Shown here in pieces: positions 52,012 to 61,989 of a stretch of 64,000 nucleotides of DNA. The first letter of the stretch is position 1, and the number at the start of each line of letters is the position of its first letter. Location of the stretch: positions 1-64,000 of the forward strand of contig JAHHHJ010000002.1 in NCBI GenBank assembly GCA_019359445.1, read 5' to 3'. The notes beneath the pieces are model-generated. The model had not been told where the DNA came from, searched no databases, and saw nothing but the letters and a program-made list of their open reading frames with translations. The translations under genes were made by a program, and so were the position numbers. Origin of the DNA: Kastovskya adunca ATA6-11-RM4. GTDB taxonomy: Bacteria; Cyanobacteriota; Cyanobacteriia; Cyanobacteriales; Coleofasciculaceae.

Positions 52012-53538
52012 TTACGCGCCCACAGCTTCCTTGGCAGCGTACATTACCTCAAGAGTAATTTCACTCAGACCGCGATCGCGAGCAAATTTCTCAGTATTGC
52101 GTTTCACCTTACCGCGAACAAAACCAGGAACTTTGTTCAGCTCAGTTTGGGCTTCCTTGTTCCAGTTCAGGTCAGAATCAGCAGACATACCTTTGTGAAT
52201 AACTTCCTTGGTATCGTGTCCGCCGAAGATTTCTAAGAGGTGGTCTTCCATTCCGAGGGTGAAAGAGTTGTATACCAAGTCAGCCAACTGGTTGGTGCCT
52301 TCGTAACCCAGGAAAGGCTTGTAACCGATGGGGAAGTCTTGGATGTGGATAGGAGCAGCAATCACACCGCAGGGGATGCTCAGGCGCTTACCAACGTGGC
52401 GTTCCATTTGGGTGCCGAAGATAGCAGAGGGTTCAATACGAGCGATCGCATCGGCAATTGCTCCGTTATCATCGCTAATCAAAACTTCATCGCAGTATTC
52501 GCTAACTTGATCCTTAAACCAGTCAGCATCGTACTTACAGTAAGTGCCAGCCAGAACAACGTGAATGCCCATCTCCCGCGCCAGAACCTTCGTCATCGCA
52601 GCCGCGTGGGTATTGTCGCCAAAGACAACAGCTTTCTTTCCGGTCAAATTCTGGCAGTCAATGGAACGCGAAAACCAAGCCGCTTGAGAGACGTACAGGG
52701 TTTGGTTGTCGATGAACTCTTCGTAGTTAACATCAGCACCTTGATCATTGAGAATTTGCTGAATCTTGTGGATGCAACGTGCCGTTTCCACCACACCCAT
52801 CGGCGTGATCTCCACATAGGGCATGTCAAACTCTTTCTCCAGATACCGCGCTGCCATTAAGCCAATTTCGCGATAGGGTACGAGGTTAAACCAAGCGCGA
52901 GGCAGATTCTTTAGGTTGTGAACTGAAGCCCCTTCGGGAATCACTTCGTTGACTTCGATTCCCAAATCCGCCATCAGCCGTTTCAACTCGATGCAATCGT
53001 GGTGATTGTGGAAACCGAGGGAAGTGATGCCGAGGATGTTAACAGAGGGCTTTTCGGTTTTGCCTTCTGGCAGATCCCCTTTCTTTTGCGCCTTAGCGAT
53101 GTAGTACTGGATGATTTGTTCGAGGGTGCGGTCTGCGGCTTGCAGTTCGTTGACGCGGTAATGGTTCACATCTGCCAGCATCACGTCTGCTTTGGCTTCT
53201 ATCTGCGCCCGCTCTACAAAGTTAGCTAGGTCTTCTTGCAGAATACTGGAGGTGCAGGTTGGGGTGAGCATGATCAGGTCAGGAGTTTCCTCAACATCCT
53301 TGCGTGTGATGTTGTCAACGACCTTCTCTTGGGAGCCACGCGCTAAAACATTACGGTCAACGGAACTGATCGTCACAGGGGTAAAGTTGCGATCGCGCTC
53401 CAGCATTGAACGCATGACGTTGAAGTAGTCATCGCCAATCGGCGCGTGCATAATGGCATGAACGTTTTTAAAAGAACTGGAAACCCGCAGTGTGCCAATG
53501 TGAGCGGGGCCTGCATACATCCAGTAAGCTAATTTCAT
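52012..53538 (-). CDS. chlB: Light-independent protochlorophyllide reductase subunit B
   Basis: This 508-residue protein is the ChlB subunit of DPOR, which with ChlN and ChlL reduces protochlorophyllide to chlorophyllide in the dark. The N-terminus '[42 protein letters not shown]' is nearly invariant in the family, and '[15 protein letters not shown]' carries the Cys near the Fe-S cluster. Length matches the family (about 508). chlL and chlN are not adjacent, as is common in cyanobacteria. Confidence 0.97.
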   Translation of the reverse strand: MKLAYWMYAGPAHIGTLRVSSSFKNVHAIMHAPIGDDYFNVMRSMLERDRNFTPVTISSVDRNVLARGSQEKVVDNITRKDVEETPDLIMLTPTCTSSILQEDLANFVERAQIEAKADVMLADVNHYRVNELQAADRTLEQIIQYYIAKAQKKGDLPEGKTEKPSVNILGITSLGFHNHHDCIELKRLMADLGIEVNEVIPEGASVHNLKNLPRAWFNLVPYREIGLMAARYLEKEFDMPYVEITPMGVVETARCIHKIQQILNDQGADVNYEEFIDNQTLYVSQAAWFSRSIDCQNLTGKKAVVFGDNTHAAAMTKVLAREMGIHVVLAGTYCKYDADWFKDQVSEYCDEVLISDDNGAIADAIARIEPSAIFGTQMERHVGKRLSIPCGVIAAPIHIQDFPIGYKPFLGYEGTNQLADLVYNSFTLGMEDHLLEIFGGHDTKEVIHKGMSADSDLNWNKEAQTELNKVPGFVRGKVKRNTEKFARDRGLSEITLEVMYAAKEAVGA

Positions 53539-53978
53539 ACAATGTTCTCCCTATATCTCTGGCTGGAGCAGTAAATTAAGTATTGGATTGCCTCTGATCT
53601 TCTCAGAAGTAGAGGCAAGTACTAACGGCAGCACAGGGCGTTCATTAGCCGCTACCAATCGCTGAAAACTGCTTTCTGATAGGAACACAGAATTTTATAG
53701 AGGCGATCGCGCCCGGTCTAAACTGCAACTATTCTTAATCTTTAGTTACATTTTGTTGGCACTCTTCAACCCTAGGTGCTTAGGGGACTCTCGCTGGGTT
53801 TGACACTCCCCGACATGAAGGTACGGGGATGCTTTAATCTACGAGCCAACTTGGCTTTTGCAGAATTGCTCCCAACCACAGTTGGCATTTTTCGCGATCA
53901 ATTCCAGGCTTTTGCGGGTTGTAGCGGGTGATTTCTCGTTAAAATAAATTCATAAAGTTAAGTTAAGTTACCCGCATC
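53539..53978. other. chlB upstream region with an IS-end-like hairpin
   Basis: The 440-bp gap contains the chlB promoter and, at 53801-53835, TGACACTCCCCGACATGAAGGTACGGGGATGC, split here as CTCCCCG (53806-53812) and CGGGGAT (53824-53830). 'CTCCCCG...CGGGGAT' hairpins with this layout are typical of IS200/IS605 ends in cyanobacteria. No transposase gene remains. Confidence 0.5.
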
Positions 53979-54125
53979 ATGGCAAATTCTCAAGAACGCA
54001 AACAGCAAATCATGGATCACGTCAAAAGAACGACACAACTTCCTCAACAGTTGGCTTTGACAAATACCAATTCAGATGCCAAGAAGCAGCAAATCATAGA
54101 TCATGTCAAAAGGACACGCGGTTAA
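53979..54125 (+). CDS. 48-residue peptide with an internal duplication
   Basis: This small open frame encodes MANSQERKQQIMDHVKRTTQ, then 'LPQQLALTNTNSDA', then 'KKQQIIDHVKRTRG'. The segment 'RKQQIMDHVKRT' is repeated as 'KKQQIIDHVKRT' 26 residues later, so the protein is two copies of a basic amphipathic helix joined by a linker. The repeat at amino-acid level with diverged DNA suggests selection on the protein. No family was recognised; it may bind DNA, RNA or another protein. Confidence 0.55.
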   Translation: MANSQERKQQIMDHVKRTTQLPQQLALTNTNSDAKKQQIIDHVKRTRG

Positions 54126-54152
54126 AAACCGAGTTGCTGTATTTGGTGGGAG

Positions 54153-55598
54153 TTAGGGAGTCAAGTGTTGCTTCGGCAATCCCATGACAAGGCGGTAATG
54201 GGCTTCGATTTGGCTCACTGTCTGAGACTGGCGGCGATCAATCCATTGACTGCGAGCAAATAATTCCTTTTGCAATTCATCCACGTCAATCGTTGTCACC
54301 TTGCCATCTGCCACTATACGCTTACCGTCTACCCAGACGCTATCTACTGCATTGGTAGGACGCCCCAACACTAGTAAGCCAATGGGATCGGTGCGAGGTA
54401 GCAAAGAGAGATTGGTGAGGTCATAAAGTACCAAATCTGCTTTTTTCCCCACCGTCAGCGAACCGAGTTCATCCGCTAGATTCAATCCCCTCGCCCCACC
54501 CAAAGATGCCATCTCCACCGACTGACGGGGTGTAATCCAGTGGTGATAGTCTGAGTCTGTGATGTTGTGTAAAATCGAACCGATCTTAATCGCTTCTAGC
54601 AAGTCTTGAGAGTCGTTACTCGATGCCCCATCACAGCCGAAGCTAACATTCACTCCGGCTTGCAGGTACTTTAAAATAGGGGCAATGCCACTGCCTAAGC
54701 GCAAATTACTCAGGGGATTGTGAACGACGGTTGACTGCGTTTCGGCAAGGATGGCAATATCGTCATCATTGAGCCAAACGCAATGGGCAAGGGATGTGCG
54801 AGGGCTGAGATAACCGATGCGCTTCAGGTGTTCGACAGCACTACAGCCGTATTTTTCCTGGGCTAACAGCTTTTGGGCGGCGGTTTCTAATAGGTGGGAG
54901 TGACGACAGAGTTGGGCGCGATCGCTCAATTCAATGCAGCCCTCAAATAAAGCATCAGAACACAGTTGAATCCCTGTTGGTGCAAGGAGAATATTCACAC
55001 CCTCTTCCGGTTTATGAAACGTCTCCACCACCTTTGCCATCAACGCCAGCGTCGCTTCTGTAGAACGGAGATAGGTTTCGTGTTCCCGATTCGCCTCTCC
55101 ATCCGGAATCCCCGCCGTTAGGGATTCATCTTGAATCAAGGGAGCAATAAACGCCCGGATGCCGATTTTCTGATAAGCCCGTACCGCTGCGGCGACGGTT
55201 TCTATTTCTTTACCGGGGATCAATACTAGGTGATCCACAACGCTCGTACCGCCAGATAGTAACGTCTCTACGGCGGTGCCTAAGGCACTCAGGTAGACTT
55301 GTTCCGGTTCTAAGGGCGCAAAGTCGTAGAGTTCCGCAAGCCAAAGTTCTAGAGGAACTGGAGGAATTGCCCCCCGTTGCCACATTTCAGAAGAGTGGGT
55401 GTGGGCGTTAACAAAGCCGGGGAGTAAAAGTTTGTTTTTGCCATCAACTGCCGTGCCGATGACTTCTAAATGGGGAGCGATCGCTTCAATGATAGATGTA
55501 GGGCGATCGCCTTCTGAGGAACCCTCTACAAGTTGCACGTCAACCGTTGCGTAACCTTGTTCGACGGGAATTAAAACATCTTTAATTGTAAAATTCAC
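54153..55598 (-). CDS. Amidohydrolase (MTA/SAH deaminase-like, TRZ/ATZ family)
   Basis: This 481-residue metal-dependent hydrolase has 'GFVNAHTHSSEMWQRG' (the two metal-binding His), 'CRHSHLLETAAQ' and 'SLAHCVWLNDDD' (further His) and the catalytic Asp in 'FGCDGASSNDSQ'. The pattern is that of 5-methylthioadenosine/S-adenosylhomocysteine deaminases and related guanine or chlorohydrolase enzymes. The substrate cannot be fixed from sequence. The gene stands alone in the minus direction, with the polysaccharide cluster divergent upstream. Confidence 0.85.
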   Translation of the reverse strand: MNFTIKDVLIPVEQGYATVDVQLVEGSSEGDRPTSIIEAIAPHLEVIGTAVDGKNKLLLPGFVNAHTHSSEMWQRGAIPPVPLELWLAELYDFAPLEPEQVYLSALGTAVETLLSGGTSVVDHLVLIPGKEIETVAAAVRAYQKIGIRAFIAPLIQDESLTAGIPDGEANREHETYLRSTEATLALMAKVVETFHKPEEGVNILLAPTGIQLCSDALFEGCIELSDRAQLCRHSHLLETAAQKLLAQEKYGCSAVEHLKRIGYLSPRTSLAHCVWLNDDDIAILAETQSTVVHNPLSNLRLGSGIAPILKYLQAGVNVSFGCDGASSNDSQDLLEAIKIGSILHNITDSDYHHWITPRQSVEMASLGGARGLNLADELGSLTVGKKADLVLYDLTNLSLLPRTDPIGLLVLGRPTNAVDSVWVDGKRIVADGKVTTIDVDELQKELFARSQWIDRRQSQTVSQIEAHYRLVMGLPKQHLTP

Positions 55599-56169
55599 AA
55601 CTTAAACCTGAATTTATATTTTTCTACCGCTGATATTACTCGTCCTCCCCTTACCCCACAACTGATTACTCTGCCCACGAACACAAAAAAACTGCATCTG
55701 GACTTAGCAAAAGCCGCGATCTAGTAATTGATAAATGACTTCTGTATCTTCAAATAACTTTACATCTTCATGAAATCTTCATGAATCCTTCATGAAGTTT
55801 CTCTTTTTTTATGTAAACATACTGAAATGTTCACCTCGATTGAAATTGATTCACGAATTGTCTCAGTAATACTGAAGGTGGCTAGAACTGCCAAATAAGT
55901 TGCGATCGTCGTTACGAGGCTCGCTCCGAAGGACGATACAAACCTGTATAGACTGCTCGGCAAATGAAATCTTTGCCAACCGTATCTGTTGTTAAGGGAA
56001 GATAAAGCAAAGGTAGAACAATCAAAAGCGTTTTCATGAAGATGCGTTTTTATGAAGGTGTTGCAATACTTTCGATTGATTTCTATTCCTCCAGAATGAT
56101 CAAAGGAAAACAACAAGATTTTAAGATGCAAGGTTACGGGTTTTAGTTGTTTAGAGCTAGGATGTTTGG
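55599..56169. promoter_or_regulatory. Regulatory region upstream of the polysaccharide cluster
   Basis: Three TTCATGAA palindromes lie at 55767-55774, 55778-55785 and 55789-55796, exactly 11 bp apart, and a fourth lies at 56033-56040. Three eight-base units with three-base spacers is the layout of PhoB/OmpR-type response-regulator sites in cyanobacteria, but the sequence differs from the known Pho box. They lie between the divergent amidohydrolase and glycosyltransferase genes. A minus-strand open frame at 55790-56182 is not convincing. Confidence 0.55.
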
Positions 56170-57291
56170 ATGAAGATCGCATTAGTCCACGACTATTTGA
56201 CGCAAAAAGGTGGGGCAGAGCGCGTATTTGAACTCCTCTGTAAATACTTTCCCACAGCAGATATATTTACATCTTTATATGATCCAGAACACACGATTGA
56301 TCTCAAAGAACGTCTAGTCAACACAACATTTCTTCAGAATATTCCAGGAGCAAAGAAGCATTTTCGACTATTGGCTCCCTTGTATTTCCCAGCCTTTCGA
56401 ACTTTAGATCTGCAAGATTACGATCTGATTATTAGTAGTAGTAGCAGCTTCGCTAAGGTAGTGCGAAAAAAACCAGGAGCCCAGCATATTTGTTTCTGCC
56501 ACAACGTCACTCGTTTTTTGTGGGATACAGAAACTTACCTCCAGAATTACGGACACTATAAGTCCTTTTATCCTGCTCTGAAAATACTATTTCAAGGCAT
56601 GAGAAATATAGATTTAATGTATGCCAATGAGCCTGATATTTATATTGCCAATTCAACTACTGTAGCCCATCGCATACAAGATTTTTATGGGAGAGCGGCA
56701 TATGTCGTTAACTACCCAATTGATACTAGTAAATTTGCTTTTTCAGACCGCAAAGATGATTTTTACTTAGTATCGTCGCGCTTGCTCAGCTATAAGCGAA
56801 TTGATGTGATTGTTGAAGCATTTAATAGGCTGGGATGGCCGCTACGGGTAATAGGCGATGGTCCAGAGCGAAAGCGTCTAGAAGCTAAAGCTTTGGAAAA
56901 CGTTCAATTTTTAGGATATCGAAGCGATGAGGAGCGTTGTCAGTTAATGGCAAGAGCTCGCTCTGTAATCGTTGCTGGTCTAGAAGATTACGGTCTAGTG
57001 CCAATAGAAGCCAATGCCAGTGGAACACCAGTTATTGCTTACGGTGCTGGGGGTGTATTAGATACCCAGATCCCTGGGAAAACGGGAATATTTTTTAACC
57101 AGCAGACACCGGAAGCCCTGCAAGATGCCCTGCTCAAAGCAAATAAAATTTCCTGGAACTACAGAAAAATACACAACCATGTTCTAAGCAATTTCACTGA
57201 GGACGTGTTCTTCAATAAAGTGGAGCAAATGCTAGAGAAGGTTGCTAGCATAAAGCCTGAAAGCTGGACAAATTCGACTATTCAAGTTTAA
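56170..57291 (+). CDS. GT4-family glycosyltransferase
   Basis: This 373-residue enzyme has the GT-B fold of family 4. The N-terminus 'KIALVHDYLTQKGGAERVFELLCKYFPTADIFTSL' is typical of WbaZ-like mannosyl- or glucosyltransferases of cell-surface polysaccharides. The C-terminal donor-binding part has 'GDGPERKRLE', 'GLEDYGLVPIEANASGTPVIAYGAGG' with the E-x7-E motif. It is the first gene of the cluster and lies 10 bp before the kinase gene, indicating cotranscription. The sugar donor is not known. Confidence 0.88.
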   Translation: MKIALVHDYLTQKGGAERVFELLCKYFPTADIFTSLYDPEHTIDLKERLVNTTFLQNIPGAKKHFRLLAPLYFPAFRTLDLQDYDLIISSSSSFAKVVRKKPGAQHICFCHNVTRFLWDTETYLQNYGHYKSFYPALKILFQGMRNIDLMYANEPDIYIANSTTVAHRIQDFYGRAAYVVNYPIDTSKFAFSDRKDDFYLVSSRLLSYKRIDVIVEAFNRLGWPLRVIGDGPERKRLEAKALENVQFLGYRSDEERCQLMARARSVIVAGLEDYGLVPIEANASGTPVIAYGAGGVLDTQIPGKTGIFFNQQTPEALQDALLKANKISWNYRKIHNHVLSNFTEDVFFNKVEQMLEKVASIKPESWTNSTIQV

Positions 57292-57301
57292 CGGTATAGC
57301 A

Positions 57302-59512
57302 GTGACACCAAGTAATCCTCAGGGAACGGACACTGATTTTGGATATGGGCAATTATTTGCCATCTTGCTGCGTCGGCGCTTTTGGCTGCTAGGTGTATTT
57401 TGTGGAGTGTTGGCGATCGCCACCCCCATGGCTTTGACCAAAGAACCCACCTATAAAAGTTCTATGCAGTTGTTGATAGAACCTTATTTTGAACAAAAAA
57501 ACTCAGGTGCCGGCCAAGCAGACGCTCAATTTACTGACTCGAATCTTCAAGTAGACTATGCTACTCAGTTAAACCTGATGCGTAGTACCCAACTGCTTCA
57601 AGAAGCCGTGGATTTACTTAAGCCTGAGTATCCGACGATTGGGGTAGACGAAATTAGAAACTCATTAACCTTAACCCGCCTACAGGGAGAGAGTGCTAAG
57701 AGTAAGACTGAAACTAAACTCGTTCAAGCAGATTACACTAGCGACGATCCGCTAAAAGCCCAAGAAGTACTAGAAGCGATTAAAAAAGTTTATCAGGATT
57801 TCAACCTTACTCAACAGAAACAGCGCTTAAACGATGGTTTGGCGTTTATCAACGATCAAGTGCCTGCGGCTGAAAAGAGCGTGCTTGAGGCAGAGAAATC
57901 GCTAGAGCAGTTTCGTCAAAAGCAGGGACTAATCGATCCAGCGCAACAGGCAGCAACTGTAACTGAATCTCTAACCAACATTGAGCAAGAACGACAGGCA
58001 ATCCGCGCCCAGTACCAAGAAACCCAGTCTCGCTATATTACTTTGCAACAGAACCTGGCTCGTTCTCCCCAAGAAGCACTCACCGCCTCCCGCCTGAGCC
58101 AGTCGTCACGCTACCAAACATTGCTCAACGAACTTCAAAAAACAGAACTGGCGCTAACAGAGCGACGAGTGAGATTTACAGATACTGACCCCAGCGTGCA
58201 GAAGTTAATTGAACAACGTCAGCGTCAGCAATCTCTCTTGCAGGAAGAAGCCCAAAGGGCATTAGGAAGAGCGCCGAGTCAAGCCGACCTTGCTCCAGAC
58301 ACTCTAATGAGCGAGGGACAACTTGGTAATACAGATTTGGGGCTTTCTAGCCAGCTAGTGGAGGCTCGAACTACTCTCGAAGCTCTAAAGGCTCGTGATT
58401 CTAGTCTGGCTAAAACTCAACAGCAACTCCGTGCAGAGTTAAATCGATTTCCGATGCTGATGGCAGAGTACCAGCGCTTGCAGCCAGAGGTGCAACTTAA
58501 ACGCGATACGCTGCAAAAACTGCTTGAGGCAAGACAGGAGTTAGGTATAGAACTTGCCAGAGGAGGATTTAACTGGCAAGTTGTAGAGGCACCCCAACCC
58601 GGTTGGCAAACGGGCCCCGATACAAAGCAAGACCTGATGTTAGCTGTAGTAGTGGGGTTATTCTTGGGAGGGATCGCAGCCTTTGGGCGCGAAGCCCTAG
58701 ATGATGCGGTTCATACCTCGGATCAGTTGGAGCGGCAGGTGGCTCTCCCCTTGTTAGGAATCATTCCAGAAGTGCCAGCACCTGGAACTAACGGACTGCC
58801 GATTAACCTACCGTTTCGCAAATCAGAAATAGCTCCTTCGATCCTGCAAATGGTTTCTTGGGTTCCCTTCCGAGAATCCCTGGATCTAATTTACAAGCAC
58901 ATCCAACTGCTCAATTCTGCTTCGGCACTCAGGTCGCTAGTTGTCACCTCGGCGCTACCTGGTGAGGGAAAGTCAATCTTAGTGCTGGGGCTAGCGTTCA
59001 GTGCTGCCCGTTTGCACCAACGGGTACTGCTAATCGATGCCGATCTGCGCCGTCCGACGCTACACCAAAAGCTCAACCTGTCTAATGAGCAAGGGTTGTC
59101 AACTTTACTGGCTAGCAATATGACGGTGGCAAAACCCCAGCACGTCTCTTTATCCGGTTCAGGTATTGATGTTTTAACAGCGGGACCAACACCACCCGAC
59201 CCAGTACAACTATTGAGTTCCCAACGAATGAAGGAGCTAATGGAAAGGTTTCAAGAGACCTACGATCTGGTATTAGTGGATACTCCTCCCATTCTCGGCA
59301 TGGTGGATGCTATCCAGATTGCCTCCTTTTGCAGTGGAGTAGTGATGGTTGGACGCATTGACCGAGTCACACAATCGGAACTCACTGAGGCGACAACAAT
59401 ACTGAGCCACTTAAATGCGCTCGGGGTTGTAGCTAACGGAGCTAGCAGTTCTACAAATCGCTATCTCGCTTATGCCGAACAAAACAGCCGCTCGTTGTTT
59501 CAACTGAATTAA
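57302..59512 (+). CDS. Wzc-type tyrosine autokinase/polysaccharide co-polymerase
   Basis: This 736-residue inner-membrane protein controls chain length and export of exopolysaccharide. An N-terminal Wzz domain and first membrane helix (about 25-45) are followed by a long coiled-coil periplasmic part and a second helix (about 445-465). The BY-kinase domain then has Walker A 'PGEGKS' (about 555), Walker A' 'LLIDADLRRPTLH' and Walker B 'LVLVDTPP'. The C-terminal tail has few Tyr ('RYLAYAEQNSRS'), so autophosphorylation may be limited. The start is GTG at 57302. Confidence 0.9.
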   Translation: MTPSNPQGTDTDFGYGQLFAILLRRRFWLLGVFCGVLAIATPMALTKEPTYKSSMQLLIEPYFEQKNSGAGQADAQFTDSNLQVDYATQLNLMRSTQLLQEAVDLLKPEYPTIGVDEIRNSLTLTRLQGESAKSKTETKLVQADYTSDDPLKAQEVLEAIKKVYQDFNLTQQKQRLNDGLAFINDQVPAAEKSVLEAEKSLEQFRQKQGLIDPAQQAATVTESLTNIEQERQAIRAQYQETQSRYITLQQNLARSPQEALTASRLSQSSRYQTLLNELQKTELALTERRVRFTDTDPSVQKLIEQRQRQQSLLQEEAQRALGRAPSQADLAPDTLMSEGQLGNTDLGLSSQLVEARTTLEALKARDSSLAKTQQQLRAELNRFPMLMAEYQRLQPEVQLKRDTLQKLLEARQELGIELARGGFNWQVVEAPQPGWQTGPDTKQDLMLAVVVGLFLGGIAAFGREALDDAVHTSDQLERQVALPLLGIIPEVPAPGTNGLPINLPFRKSEIAPSILQMVSWVPFRESLDLIYKHIQLLNSASALRSLVVTSALPGEGKSILVLGLAFSAARLHQRVLLIDADLRRPTLHQKLNLSNEQGLSTLLASNMTVAKPQHVSLSGSGIDVLTAGPTPPDPVQLLSSQRMKELMERFQETYDLVLVDTPPILGMVDAIQIASFCSGVVMVGRIDRVTQSELTEATTILSHLNALGVVANGASSSTNRYLAYAEQNSRSLFQLN

Positions 59513-59604
59513 TTTTTTAGTCTCTTGCCAAGTCACTTACTATCAACAACAAGGGTTTATTTATTCCTATCTATTGAACCCTCCCTTCCTGTCTAAAAAT
59601 AGCT

Positions 59605-61455
59605 ATGCCCTTAAAATTGTCCGCACCAATCCGAAGTTTCCTGAAAGCTACCGATGTTTGGCGAAAAAACGCATTCATTTTGCGAGAATTCAAAAATTTT
59701 CGCAAAATAGCAATTCTCGCTTTAGTATTTACCCTTTTTTCGGCAGTTTTTGAGGGATTTGGTGTCGGCTTTATTTTGTCATTTCTACAAAATTTTACCA
59801 GCCCCGATGCTGAACCTATTAAAACAGGTTTCAACTGGTTTGATGTTTTTATCTTAGGGGTAAATGCACCTGTTATCGAGCGTCTATATCGGATATCTGC
59901 TTTAATTTTACTGATAACTTGGCTGCGTTGTTGGTTTACCTATCTAGGAGAAATTTATACTAAAACGGCTCAAATTAAGCTAGTTGATGGACTGCGAAAA
60001 CAACTTTTTGAGCAGCTTCAAGCGTTGAGTTTGCGTTACTTTTCTAAGACGCGTTCTGGCGAACTGATTAATAGCTTGACCACAGAAATTGAGCAAATTA
60101 AGCAAGCTTTTGAAGTTCTTGCTTTTTTTATTGCCAAAGGTTCTACTCTTTTAGCCTACGTTGTTTCACTACTGTTACTCTCTTGGCAGCTAACCATTGT
60201 TTCATTGATGCTGTTTAGTTTGCTAGCAGTAGGAGTCTCAACGCTGATTGCTACGGTTAGAGAGGCTAGTTTTGAACGTTCAAAAGCTAATGGAATGTTT
60301 GTTGGAACTGCAGTGGAATTTATCAATGGAATTCGTACTGTTCAGGCCTTCGGAACCCAAGATTTTGAACGCCGACGCTTTTATGAGGCGAGTTCTCAAA
60401 TCGTAAATACAGTAACAAAAATTGTCAAAGCTAGCGCATTAGTTGTTCCGCTTTCAGAGGGGATATCGATTACGATTCTCATGGGAATGCTAGTTCTAGC
60501 TTTTACTATTTTTATTCCCAGCGGTCAGATGCAACCCGCTGCCTTATTGACATTTTTATTCGTCTTATTTCGCTTGATGCCCATTGTGCGTCAATTTAAT
60601 GGTGCGAGAGTAAGGATGGGTGACTTTCATGGTTCAGTAAATAATATTAGAGAACTGCTGAAAAGGGATAATAAGCCATATTTGAAGAATGGTAAAATTC
60701 CGTTTTCGGGATTGCAGCGCTCTATTGAGTTTGTGTCTGTAGATTTTGGTTATGATGCTGAGCATCTGGTGCTACATGACGTTAATTTAGCCATTGAACA
60801 AGGAAAAACAACTGCATTGGTTGGTTCCTCTGGTGCGGGTAAAACAACGCTGGCTGATCTTATTCCCCGCTTTTACGATTTAGTAGGTGGGAAGATTTTG
60901 ATCGATGGTGTTGATTTGCAGGACTTTGAGATTAATTCAGTCCGCCGCCAGATGGCGATCGTCAGTCAGGATACCTTTATTTTCAACACCTCTGTTCGCA
61001 ACAATATTGCTTACGGCACACAGGAGGCAGATGATGCAGCAATTCGGGAGGTAGCGCGATTAGCGAATGCGCTGGAGTTTATTGAAGAGATGCCTGAAGG
61101 CTTTGATACCTTACTGGGAGATCGGGGAACTAGGTTATCAGGGGGACAGCGGCAGCGAATTGCGATCGCTCGCGCTTTGCTTCGCAATCCTGAGATTTTA
61201 ATTCTTGATGAAGCGACAAGTGCGCTGGATTCTATCTCTGAACGATTGATTCAAGAGTCGTTAGAAAAGCTGACTGTAGGACGGACGGTAATTGCGATCG
61301 CGCACCGTTTATCTACGATCGTGCGAGCAGATAAGGTAGTAGTACTCGAACAAGGAAGAATTGTAGAACAAGGAACCTATCAAGAGTTGCTAGAGCGGCG
61401 CGGGAAGCTTTGGAAATATCATCAGATGCAGCACGAATCTGGTCTAGTAAGCTAA
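59605..61455 (+). CDS. HepA-like ABC exporter (fused membrane and ATPase domains)
   Basis: This 616-residue half-transporter has six hydrophobic segments (about 40-330) and an ATPase domain with Walker A 'GSSGAGKTTL' (about 407), signature 'LSGGQRQRIAIARAL' (about 511) and Walker B 'ILILDEATSALD'. It resembles HepA, needed for the heterocyst envelope polysaccharide in Anabaena, and MsbA-like lipid-linked exporters. In this cluster it probably exports a polysaccharide unit or lipid-linked intermediate. The substrate is inferred from context. Confidence 0.85.
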   Translation: MPLKLSAPIRSFLKATDVWRKNAFILREFKNFRKIAILALVFTLFSAVFEGFGVGFILSFLQNFTSPDAEPIKTGFNWFDVFILGVNAPVIERLYRISALILLITWLRCWFTYLGEIYTKTAQIKLVDGLRKQLFEQLQALSLRYFSKTRSGELINSLTTEIEQIKQAFEVLAFFIAKGSTLLAYVVSLLLLSWQLTIVSLMLFSLLAVGVSTLIATVREASFERSKANGMFVGTAVEFINGIRTVQAFGTQDFERRRFYEASSQIVNTVTKIVKASALVVPLSEGISITILMGMLVLAFTIFIPSGQMQPAALLTFLFVLFRLMPIVRQFNGARVRMGDFHGSVNNIRELLKRDNKPYLKNGKIPFSGLQRSIEFVSVDFGYDAEHLVLHDVNLAIEQGKTTALVGSSGAGKTTLADLIPRFYDLVGGKILIDGVDLQDFEINSVRRQMAIVSQDTFIFNTSVRNNIAYGTQEADDAAIREVARLANALEFIEEMPEGFDTLLGDRGTRLSGGQRQRIAIARALLRNPEILILDEATSALDSISERLIQESLEKLTVGRTVIAIAHRLSTIVRADKVVVLEQGRIVEQGTYQELLERRGKLWKYHQMQHESGLVS

Positions 61456-61934
61456 GTCTAGAATACGATATGGAAAGATTGAAAGCCGCAACAGATAGAG
61501 ATTTCTTTTTCTCAGTAGCAATAAGTGGTGCGAAGTTTGTGTATCAGCCTGGCTGTGACTCGATCTATAGAAGGTATGGTAACGTCACAGCTTCTACATC
61601 CAATAAAACGCTTTGGCGAGATTATCACTTTTTGGTAATGGAAAAGGCAGAAGCTAAACTAACACAGTTAGATAAACTTCCAAATAGCTATCGACAGGCA
61701 TTAGCTGATTCCTATTTTGGAAAAATTAGAGCGGCGCGTGCTGACATTGATTATTCACAATATTTATGGGTATTGAATAAAATTATTTCTCTATGTCCTA
61801 ATTTTCGGGGTGAGAGTCAAGCGGCAGGATACAATCTCATCCAAAAAACTCTGGGTTTTAAAAATGCGGAGATAGGTTTGAGATTTTTGAAGCAGCTAAC
61901 AAATAACAGGAAAACGGAAATTCAGAGTAGTTGA
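61456..61934 (+). pseudogene. C-terminal remnant of a GT2 glycosyltransferase
   Basis: The frame continues from within the end of the ABC gene and encodes 'YDMERLKAATDRDFFFSVAISGAKFVYQPGCDSIYRRYGNVTAST', which matches the distal part of GT2 transferases (the 'EDRDFFLRVA...' and 'YRRYGN' segments), followed by a helical tail. The nucleotide-binding N-terminal half with DDGSTD is missing. The first ATG is at 61470. It is probably a decayed gene left after deletion; expression as a short protein is possible but unlikely to be active. Confidence 0.65.
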
Positions 61935-61989
61935 AGTTAGGCTTACTAAAAGCTCTCTCCCCTCAACGTAGTCTACACATTTGCTCAAA

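Noticed and set aside
55790-56182. 130-codon minus-strand frame upstream of the polysaccharide cluster
   Set aside because: It has no recognisable domain, mixed composition, overlaps the start of the GT4 gene and crosses the TTCATGAA sites.
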